Positions 5,630 through 11,666 of a stretch of 11,666 nt of DNA are shown here, one piece after another. The position numbers and the translations under genes were made by a program. The DNA is taken from NCBI GenBank assembly GCA_021414185.1, contig JAIOOZ010000508.1:1-11666 (forward strand), given 5' to 3'. A model generated the notes under the pieces. It searched no databases. It was given only the letters and a program-made list of their open reading frames with translations, and had not been told where the DNA came from. Positions within the stretch are counted from its first letter, which is position 1; the number at the start of each line of letters is the position of its first letter. This stretch comes from Betaproteobacteria bacterium (GTDB taxonomy: Bacteria > Pseudomonadota > Gammaproteobacteria > Burkholderiales > SG8-41).

Positions 5630-8600
5630 CGTGCCGCCATTGATGTTGATGTCGCTCGCAGCACCTCGTCAGAATGTGGCGGCCCGCTATCGCCTGCAGG
5701 TTGCCCGTCGTCGAGCTCACCGTGCCGCCATTGATGTTGATGTCGCTCGCAGCACCGGTAGCCTTCAGCGCCACGTTTCCGCTACCGCCGGCCGTTACGT
5801 TCTGGCCGATCGTCAAAGTGCCGCCAAGTGCCCGTAACGTAATATTGCCGTTGGCTGCCGTCGTGACCGGGGCAGTCGTCAGGCTGACCGTCCCCGTGTT
5901 GTCTACGATTACGTCACCACCGCCCGCCTGGCTAATGCCGGTAATGACGAGATTCGAACCATTCGTCAGCTGGATATCGCCGCCCGTGATGTTTGTCGCA
6001 TTGAAGCTGGTGACGGTGTTCGTCCCGTTCAGCGTTGTGCCGCCATTCGAGCGCGTCGTCAGCAATCCACCGGACACGCCCCCGGCAGTTTGATTGATGA
6101 TGCCCGCAGCACCCACCCCACCGTCCGCCGTCAGGTTAATCGCACCGGCACCCGCATTGGAAGTCAGGCTGTTATTTAAGACGATGCCGCCCGTGCGGTT
6201 AATCAGCGTAATGCCGCCCGTCGCCGTCAGCGGACTGACTGCCGCCGATACCGTAATAGCACCCGTCTGGAGCGTGTTGCCGAAGGTCAACAAGCCTGCG
6301 GTTGTGATGGTATTGAGTTCGGGGTTGGACAGTTCCAGCGTGTTTGCCGCCGCGCTCCCGGCGCTGCCAAGATCGATGGCATCGCCAGCCTGAAAACTCT
6401 TCAGCGTCACGCCACCCGCTCCGGTGCTGATCGTGCCGCCGGTGAGCGCCATCTTGTCCGCGGTAAAGGTGATATTGCCGGTGGTGCTGCTGATCGCGTT
6501 CGCAGTGTGCGTCAGCGTCTTGTCATTGGTCGTGACATTCAATGCGATCGTGCCGGCGCCACCCGCCGTCACGTTGTGGGCGATCGTCATGTCGTCGCTG
6601 GAACTCAGGCTGATATTGCCGTTGGCCGCCGTGCTGATTGCACCGCCGGTGCCCAGAGTGCCGGTGTTAACGACCGTCACGTTTCCGCCACCCGCCTGGC
6701 TAACGCCCGCAATGATGAGATTCGCGCCGTTCGTAAGCTGAATGTTGCCGCCACCGGTGTTGGTCGCGTTAAAGCCTGAGACTGTATTAGCGCTGTTCAG
6801 AGTGGTGCCGCCGACCGAACTCGTCGTGAGCAAATTGCCGCTCAATACGGCGGCTTGTGTGATCGTTCCCGCCGTAGCTGTAAGGGAGATGTTGCCGGTG
6901 CCCGTCGAGGTCGTGCCTGCGATGTTCAACGTCCCGGCCGTCGAAGTGAGCTGAATATTGCCCGCCCCTTGCGCGGTCGCCGTGAAGTTCGCGCCATTCG
7001 ATTCTGTCACGAACACCCCGCCGCTGCCGGCGTTCGCCGTTACGTTATCAGTCGTCGTCAGGATGGTGAGGCCACCCGTGCCGATGCCGCTTGTGCCACC
7101 GGTAGGTGTATTCAACACCACCGAGCCTGCCAAACCGCTATTCAACAACGTGCCGCCGGTCTGCGTGATCGAACCGCCCGTGGCATTGCCGCCCGTCGCA
7201 GTCGTCACGGAAATCGTGCCACCCGCGCCCGTCGTAATATTGCGCAGAGCTGCGCTACCCGTGCCGCCGCCCGCGGCGTTTACGTTGATCGCTACTGCGC
7301 CGGCGAGAGCGTTGGTGGTGAGTATGGAGCCGCCAGCGAGCATGTCGAAATTACTCGTACCACCGGCGGTGTCCGCATTCAGCGTCACCGTCGCGTTACC
7401 GCTGTTGAGCGCTCCCGTCATCGCCAGGCGGTCGGCTGCATTCACCGTCACCGCGCCGTTGTTGGTGGTAACGGCGCCGAGCGTCAGCGTGCCGAGACCG
7501 TTCACGAAGACCGCGCTGGGCTGCGTGACCGTGCCAATCGCCACGACCTGTTGCGCCGTGTTGGTGTTGTCCGCAAACTGGATCGGGTTTGGTGCCGTGC
7601 CAACCGTTCCGGCCGTGTTCAATGTCACCGATGCGCCTGTCGTCGCTAACTCGGCGAACGCGTTAGCCGCATTCGTCGCCCGTATCCCGCCCGCGCCCGC
7701 GGTCAGGCTTATCGTGCCGCTGCCGCCGTTGAGCGCGGTGCCGACGCCGCCGTCATTCAGGTTCAGCGTATTGCTGGTGGTGATCGTAGTCGCGCCACCT
7801 CCGATGTTACTGCTCGCACTGATGCTCACCGTGGCCGAGGTATTGCCGATGTTGACCGGTCCCGAAATGCCGTTGGTGAACGAGAGGTTGGTCAGCGCCG
7901 TTTCGAGCGCACTGCCCGTGCCTATGCCCGTGCTTGCCGTAGCGTTGAGCGTGCCCGCTGAGACGTCCGTCGCAACAGCCCCATTGCCCTGAATCGCGCC
8001 ACGCGTGGTGTTGCCCGCGCCCGCCGTGTCCGCTGTCAGTGTTGCCGTGCCGGTCGTCGAAACACCGGTTATGCCCGCCCCTTGCGCGAAGATGATATGC
8101 CGCGCCGCCGACAGGTTGATCGCACCGCCACCAGACACCGTGTTACTGATCGTCAGATCGTTGTCGTTGCCGGTAACCAGGACCGTGAGACTGCCGACGC
8201 CGCCGTTACTCACCGTGCTGCCGCCGCCCAGATTAAGCGATTGGCTGTTGGTGATATCGACGTTGCCGGAAGTCGTGTTCGCCGCCGCCAGCGTACCGGT
8301 GCTGGTCGAGAGCTGATTGGTGCTGCCGATGCCGGTCACTGCATTGATATTGATGCTGCCTGCAGAAATGTCTACGCCTGCGATGGCCGTGCCGTCCACG
8401 GCGCCCGTCGCTTTAAGCGTGACGTTGCCGGATGTCTGCAACGTCTGGCCGCCCGCCGTGATGCTTGCCCCGGAGATAGTGATGTTAGAAGCACCAATGT
8501 TGATGTTGCCTGAACCCGAAGGTCCGAGCGCAATCGCACCGGCAGTCACTGTCGGCGTTGCGTCTTCACCCACGAAGATGCGGTTGGCCGTGATGTTGGT

Positions 8601-11600
8601 GAGTTCGGTCTGGTTCAGGTCAAAGGGCGTGATATCGCCACCCGTGGTACCCCGGATCGTCACTGCCGTCGCCGCGGTCTTTGGCAGCAGGTAGACGTTG
8701 CCCGTCGTCGACTGGGTGATGCTGTCTAACGCGAGACTATCCGCTTTAAGTGTGATGTTTCCGGAGCCGCCGCCGATGGTATGCGCGCCGCCCCCGATGT
8801 TCGTAATGCCGATGCCGCCGGCGCCCGCACCAGTAGCGGTGACGGTAATCGTTCCCGTTGACGTGCTGCTGATGGAACTTGCGGCAGCTCCGCCAAATAC
8901 CAGGCCGTGGCCGGTGCCCGTGCCCGCTTTGCCCGTGGCCGTAATCCCGATATTGCCCGCGCCGGTCGATGCGACCGTCCCGCCAATATCAAGAAAGGCG
9001 CCATAATTGTCTGTGCCAGTACCGGTGCCGCCCGTGCCCGTGACGGTAATAGCGCCGTTCGCGGAGTTGACGGCGCTGCCCGCACCCGAGACCGCCACGC
9101 CCCAGTTATTGTTGCTGCCGTTACCGCCGGTGCCGTTAAGGGTTACGCTTCCACCCGCGCCGCCGGTGGATTCAATTTTCGCGCCGGTCTGCACAAAAAT
9201 GCCGATGTTCTGCACGCCGGAACTATTGCCGCCCGTACCAGTAACGTCGATGGTCCCTGTAGAGGTCGAACTGATCTTCGAACCTGCGCCGAGCACATAG
9301 ACGCCGACATTGGTGTTGGTACCGGTACTGGAACCGGTACCGTTGATTATGATGTTGCCTGCGCCAGTGGATTGAATCAGCCCGCCGCCATCCACTCGAA
9401 CACCGTAGTTGTCGGTTCCGCTGCCCTGGCCCGTGCCGGTGATATTGAGCGCCCCACTGACAGAACTCACGCGCGCGCCCGCACCGGAAATGTAGACCCC
9501 GTGATCGACGCCACTGCCCGCGCCGCCGGAACCAGTCAGCGTAACCGATGAGCCGCCAGCTACCTTGAGCGACTCGACAACCGAACCGTTGGCAACGGCA
9601 ATACCGACATTCCCCGTACCGGTTACTGTGCCACCGCCACCCGCGGTGAGTAGTATCGCGCCGGTACCCGTAAGCGTCGAGCGAACCGTTGCGTTGCTGT
9701 CTAGCACGATACCCTCGTTGCTGCTTGTACCATCGCCGCGCGTGCCGGTAATCGTAATTCCGCCCACACCCGCCGTCGCAACAAGGGTCGAAGCGCCATT
9801 CAGCGAAACGCCGAAGTTTCCGGTGCCGGACGCAGCACCGCCTGTGCCGCTGATAGTGATGCCGCCATCGCCAGTGAGTTGCGAACCGCCCGCAATCGAT
9901 ACGCCGACGTTATTGCTGGTGCCAGCAAAACCTTTTCCGTTGACCGTGATCCCGCCCGCCGCCGCTGTGAGATTGGCGTTGGTGAGGCTCACACCGGCCA
10001 CGCCGTCCGTGGCGCTGACCGCATTGCCGGTACCACCGGTCAATACGATGTTACCGCCGTTGGATTTGATCGACGTTCCCGAAACCATCGAAATCGCGCC
10101 GCCGCCCGCCGAATCAGAATCGGAAGTCAGGGTGACGTCTACCTTGCCCGCACCACCCGTGCCGTCAACGCTGCCGCCGGTCGCGAAGGTCACGTCGCGC
10201 TTCGCCGAGATCGCCAACGTTCCCGCAACGCCGCTGTTGCGCGTAATAGCATTCGAGATGATGACATCTTTGGCTGCGCCCGAAGCCATAATGCTGTTCG
10301 TGACACCATTCAGCGCCAGCGCGCCGGTCGTCGTAATGTCGCCGACCGCGGTTACCGCGTAATTTCCCGACACCGTGGACGCTCCAAGTTTCAGCGCGTT
10401 GGTGTCGTTGAGCGTGACGTCCTTGCCAGTGGTGATCTTCACTTCGGTGAAATCGTTCGCACCGCCAAGTGTAATGTTGTTCGCCGCACCGGCAGCGATG
10501 GTCGCGATGCTCGCGCCGCCGTTATTGCTGATCGTGCCGGTCTGGGTGATTGCGCCAGTATTGGTGATCGTCAGGTTGCCAACGTTCTGCGTAATGCCCG
10601 CCGCCGCGATATCGAGCGCACCGGTATTGGTCAGACTGACGTTGCCGCTGGAAGTGTTGGTAGCACTGAAGGCCGACACCGTATTGGCGCTGTTCAAGGT
10701 GGCGCCGCCGACCGAACTGGTCGTCAGCACGTTTCCGCTCAACGCAGCCGCTTGCGAAATTTGATTTGCGGTAGACGTAAGGGTGATGTTGCCGGTCGTG
10801 GTTGTCGCACCGGCGATATTCAATAACCCGTTCGATGCAGTGAGCTGAATATTGCCGCCGCCGGTCGCGGTTGCAGTGAAGTCCGCACCGTTGGTCTCCG
10901 TGATGAACACGCCCGTACTGCCCGAGCTCGCCGTGATCGTATTCGTCGTGGTGAGAATGTTCGCGCCACCTGAACCGATGGAGCTTGCCGCGCCGCCCGT
11001 CGAGAGTGCTACGGTGCCGCCCACGCCGCTGGTGAGCAGCGTCGCCGCAGTTTGCGTGATCGAACCGCCCGTGGCGTTGCCGCCGGTATTGGTTGCTACC
11101 GTGATCTTGCCGCCCGCACCCGTGGTAATGTTGCGCAACGCGGCAGCACCTGTACCGCCGCCGGCGGCGTTTACGTTTATCGCCACCGCACCCGGCGTCG
11201 CATTGGTGGTGGTTATCGAACCCGCACCCACACTCTGCGTGAAACCCTGGCCGCCCGCGCCATCCGTATTGGCGTTGATCGTGACGGTTCCAGAGCCGGT
11301 ATTGATCGCCGCGCTTATGTCCACCGTGTCACGCGCGCTGATCAACAAGTTCCCGCTGGTAGAGGTGATGCCGCCTGCCGACAGCGTAAAGTCGCCTGAA
11401 GTTGTGGTGCTCAAATTGATCGGCCCGCTGCCGGATGTCAGCAAATGCGCGACGGTAAGACCGGCCGAGCCAACCAGCGTGATGGTGCCGCTCGTGGTGG
11501 TCAGCGTGCCGTTCGTGGCGAGCGTGCCGCCGTTGCTTTCAAGATCGATCGAGCCGGTGCCGGTGCTGAACGCAAAGGCCGGCAATGTCAGTGTGCCCGT

Positions 11601-11666
11601 CGATTTGACGGTAATCGGAGCGTTCGCCCCGAGCGTCGGGGCCGCCAGCGTGACGCTGCCCGTATT
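5172..11666 (-). CDS. Giant adhesin, upstream fragment (5' end outside window)
   Basis: This frame has 2164 codons in the window plus a stop, and it is still open at the right edge; the TTG at 11585 is an internal codon, not a start. About the first 2000 residues are genuine adhesin. After 5666 the 91-bp duplication shifts the frame, and the last 164 or so residues become Arg/Asp/His/Glu-rich, beginning RCCERHQHQWRHGELDDGQ, quite unlike the rest. The genuine part contains, in order: a 285-residue module (about 11360-10500), a linker rich in 'GxITxTG' strands, an island of twelve 33-residue repeats (9957-8770), the first NxxELxxIT module (8765-8495), a divergent stretch, the second copy of the 285-residue module (7470-6610), the second NxxEL module (6475-6200) and a partial third copy of the first module (6090-5830). 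There are no cysteines in the genuine part and one RGD tripeptide at 9732-9740. If translated as read, the product would be a truncated adhesin lacking the Cys-bearing C-terminal third. Confidence 0.75.
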   Translation of the reverse strand, partial: NTGSVTLAAPTLGANAPITVKSTGTLTLPAFAFSTGTGSIDLESNGGTLATNGTLTTTSGTITLVGSAGLTVAHLLTSGSGPINLSTTTSGDFTLSAGGITSTSGNLLISARDTVDISAAINTGSGTVTINANTDGAGGQGFTQSVGAGSITTTNATPGAVAINVNAAGGGTGAAALRNITTGAGGKITVATNTGGNATGGSITQTAATLLTSGVGGTVALSTGGAASSIGSGGANILTTTNTITASSGSTGVFITETNGADFTATATGGGNIQLTASNGLLNIAGATTTTGNITLTSTANQISQAAALSGNVLTTSSVGGATLNSANTVSAFSATNTSSGNVSLTNTGALDIAAAGITQNVGNLTITNTGAITQTGTISNNGGASIATIAAGAANNITLGGANDFTEVKITTGKDVTLNDTNALKLGASTVSGNYAVTAVGDITTTGALALNGVTNSIMASGAAKDVIISNAITRNSGVAGTLAISAKRDVTFATGGSVDGTGGAGKVDVTLTSDSDSAGGGAISMVSGTSIKSNGGNIVLTGGTGNAVSATDGVAGVSLTNANLTAAAGGITVNGKGFAGTSNNVGVSIAGGSQLTGDGGITISGTGGAASGTGNFGVSLNGASTLVATAGVGGITITGTRGDGTSSNEGIVLDSNATVRSTLTGTGAILLTAGGGGTVTGTGNVGIAVANGSVVESLKVAGGSSVTLTGSGGAGSGVDHGVYISGAGARVSSVSGALNITGTGQGSGTDNYGVRVDGGGLIQSTGAGNIIINGTGSSTGTNTNVGVYVLGAGSKISSTSTGTIDVTGTGGNSSGVQNIGIFVQTGAKIESTGGAGGSVTLNGTGGNGSNNNWGVAVSGAGSAVNSANGAITVTGTGGTGTGTDNYGAFLDIGGTVASTGAGNIGITATGKAGTGTGHGLVFGGAAASSISSTSTGTITVTATGAGAGGIGITNIGGGAHTIGGGSGNITLKADSLALDSITQSTTGNVYLLPKTAATAVTIRGTTGGDITPFDLNQTELTNITANRIFVGEDATPTVTAGAIALGPSGSGNINIGASNITISGASITAGGQTLQTSGNVTLKATGAVDGTAIAGVDISAGSININAVTGIGSTNQLSTSTGTLAAANTTSGNVDITNSQSLNLGGGSTVSNGGVGSLTVLVTGNDNDLTISNTVSGGGAINLSAARHIIFAQGAGITGVSTTGTATLTADTAGAGNTTRGAIQGNGAVATDVSAGTLNATASTGIGTGSALETALTNLSFTNGISGPVNIGNTSATVSISASSNIGGGATTITTSNTLNLNDGGVGTALNGGSGTISLTAGAGGIRATNAANAFAELATTGASVTLNTAGTVGTAPNPIQFADNTNTAQQVVAIGTVTQPSAVFVNGLGTLTLGAVTTNNGAVTVNAADRLAMTGALNSGNATVTLNADTAGGTSNFDMLAGGSILTTNALAGAVAINVNAAGGGTGSAALRNITTGAGGTISVTTATGGNATGGSITQTGGTLLNSGLAGSVVLNTPTGGTSGIGTGGLTILTTTDNVTANAGSGGVFVTESNGANFTATAQGAGNIQLTSTAGTLNIAGTTSTGTGNISLTATAGTITQAAVLSGNLLTTSSVGGTTLNSANTVSGFNATNTGGGNIQLTNGANLIIAGVSQAGGGNVTVVNTGTLGTGGAISTAANGNISLSSSDDMTIAHNVTAGGAGTIALNVTTNDKTLTHTANAISSTTGNITFTADKMALTGGTISTGAGGVTLKSFQAGDAIDLGSAGSAAANTLELSNPELNTITTAGLLTFGNTLQTGAITVSAAVSPLTATGGITLINRTGGIVLNNSLTSNAGAGAINLTADGGVGAAGIINQTAGGVSGGLLTTRSNGGTTLNGTNTVTSFNATNITGGDIQLTNGSNLVITGISQAGGGDVIVDNTGTVSLTTAPVTTAANGNITLRALGGTLTIGQNVTAGGSGNVALKATGAASDININGGTVSSTTGNLQAIAGRHILTRCCERHQHQWRHGELDDGQPAGDSGPPHSDEHGDRGDERVCDRWCRNVAAGRAGFDRDDGQPYRHGGADDSGDLGGRECSGRHLPEPDGGRADGGHGDGPGWAREPERYYDECEQQRHHAGEPGGEPDADAERDGERFGLCGAEGTGCCKRRQYQRRDGEFDHG
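5575..5756. repeat. Exact 91-bp tandem duplication that breaks the adhesin frame
   Basis: Bases 5575-5665 and 5666-5756 are identical over all 91 positions, and the bases on either side differ, so there are exactly two copies. Each encodes the adhesin stretch GAASDININGGTVSSTTGN through AIAGRHILT. Because 91 is 30 codons plus one base, the second copy met by the ribosome throws translation out of frame. No microhomology is visible at the junction (gcacc joined to tcgtc). Confidence 0.97.
5830..6090 (-). repeat. 285-residue adhesin module, partial third copy
   Basis: Only the last third of the module is present: GGLLTTRSNGGTTLNGTNTV, then FNATNITGGDIQLTNGSNLV and SQAGGGDVIVDNTG. It lies directly before the tandem 438-bp units. 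Confidence 0.75.
6200..6475 (-). repeat. NxxEL-type adhesin module, copy 2
   Basis: The pattern is FTADKMALTGGTISTGAGGV, then IDLGSAG, LELSNPELNTITTAGLLTFG and TGGITLINRTGGIVLNN. The order and spacing match the other two copies. Confidence 0.75.
6610..7470 (-). repeat. 285-residue adhesin module, copy 2
   Basis: This is the second full copy of the module at 10500-11360, with the same motif order. Its C-terminal end, FNATNTGGGNIQLTNGANL followed by SQAGGGNVTVVNTG, is closer to the partial third copy at 5830-6090 than copy 1 is. Confidence 0.85.
8495..8765 (-). repeat. NxxEL-type adhesin module, copy 1
   Basis: This copy follows the 33-residue repeats. The pattern is ITLKADSLALDS, a few strands, then FDLNQTELTNITANRIFVG and a closing AGAIALGPSGSGNINIG. 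The same layout (LTAD.., ..L[SN]xxELNTI, then a G-strand) recurs at 6200-6475 and 4025-4350, and is familiar from FHA-like betaproteobacterial exoproteins. Confidence 0.65.
8770..9957 (-). repeat. Island of about twelve 33-residue beta-strand repeats
   Basis: The consensus per repeat is roughly GxITVTGTGGxGSGxxNxGV followed by xVxGAGSxVxST, with lengths of 31-36 residues. Twelve consecutive units fill 396 residues. The units are divergent at the DNA level, so this is an old array. Alternating strands with Gly/Asn turns suggest about one to two beta-helix rungs per unit. Repeat 3 carries an RGD in place of the usual GTGG turn. Confidence 0.85.
10500..11360 (-). repeat. 285-residue adhesin module, copy 1
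   Basis: This module shares its order of motifs with the region at 6610-7470: GAVAINVNAAGGGTGxAALR, then NITTGAGG, TGGNATGGSITQT, VFxTExNGAxFTATA, GNIQLT, LSGNxLTTSSVGG and LNSANTVS. The two copies are about 3.9 kb apart; the GAVAINV segment sits at about 11109-11192 here and 7217-7303 there. Synonymous and replacement differences are scattered through it, so the duplication is old. Confidence 0.85.

Larger units (their letters stand above)
1219..11666 (-). pseudogene. Giant repetitive adhesin (filamentous-haemagglutinin-like), 5'-partial, twice frameshifted
   Basis: This entry joins three reading-frame segments into one gene. The frame is open from the right edge (11666) with no start codon or signal sequence in view, so the N-terminus lies outside. 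The protein is almost wholly short Gly/Asn-separated beta strands rich in Thr, Ser, Ala, Val and Ile with few charges, as in the parallel beta-helix of FHA/HMW-type two-partner-secretion adhesins. The export route is inferred, since the diagnostic N-terminal TPS domain is not in the window. Removing one copy of the 91-bp duplication (5575-5756) and one base near 1600 leaves 10356 nt, exactly 3452 codons ending in TAA at 1221-1219. Repeat phase and residue pattern continue smoothly across both repaired points, which is the main evidence that this is one gene. The first 2000 visible residues contain no Cys; the C-terminal part has four close Cys pairs and ends in NYCK. Either the gene is inactivated, the duplication is a reversible on/off state, or one or both lesions are sequence errors. 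Confidence 0.8.

Noticed and set aside
5172..5665. Last 164 or so residues of the upstream adhesin fragment as a possible basic C-terminal domain.
   Set aside because: It is the out-of-frame reading of the 438-bp units created by the 91-bp duplication, not a domain.
4430..5756. Tandem repeats considered as a CRISPR-like or other spaced repeat array.
   Set aside because: The units are long, coding and contiguous with a codon-multiple period; there are no short identical repeats with unique spacers.
6958..7992. Long plus-strand open frame (344 codons), with similar ones at 5674-6393, 9565-10362, 1617-2132 and elsewhere.
   Set aside because: These are antisense shadows of the repetitive minus-strand gene. 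They are Pro/Val/Ala- or Arg-rich, with no ribosome binding sites, and their repeats mirror the adhesin repeats.

Overview
The window looks like chromosomal DNA of a GC-rich betaproteobacterium, probably Burkholderiales or Nitrosomonadales. This is an inference from three things: base composition, the sequence of a Crp-family regulator, and a giant Gly/Thr/Ala/Asn-rich surface protein beside a FecR-domain protein. No RNA gene, tRNA, insertion sequence or CRISPR array is visible. All supported genes lie on the minus strand, so they are transcribed from the right end of the window to the left.

Region 11666-1219 (about 90% of the window) is one enormous repetitive adhesin-like gene whose 5' end lies outside the window. 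It is built of short beta-strand repeats in several module families: a module of about 285 residues present twice, 3.9 kb apart, plus a third partial copy; an island of about twelve 33-residue repeats; three copies of an 'NxxELNxIT' module; three tandem 438-bp units; and an Ala-rich C-terminal repeat region. The reading frame is broken twice. The first break is an exact 91-bp tandem duplication at 5575-5756 (91 is not a multiple of 3). The second is a one-base shift near 1600. Removing both lesions gives a single open frame of 3451 residues plus stop within the window, so this is a recently broken gene, a switched-off gene or an assembly error.

Region 1218-444 holds a short gap with a small dyad and then an intact Crp/Fnr-family regulator (GTG start, good ribosome binding site). 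Its phosphate-binding and DNA-reading residues match E. coli CRP, but the adenine contacts do not.

Region 443-165 is an AT-richer control region. It carries a near-consensus sigma-54 (-24/-12) promoter pointing at the next gene, and upstream of that two related 16-bp Crp-like elements 34 bp apart. Region 164-1 is the start of a secreted FecR-domain protein that runs off the left edge.

A reasonable reading is a surface-adhesion locus: a giant exported repeat protein, a cyclic-nucleotide-type regulator and a periplasmic FecR-like protein under sigma-54 control. The functional links between the three are inference from proximity.
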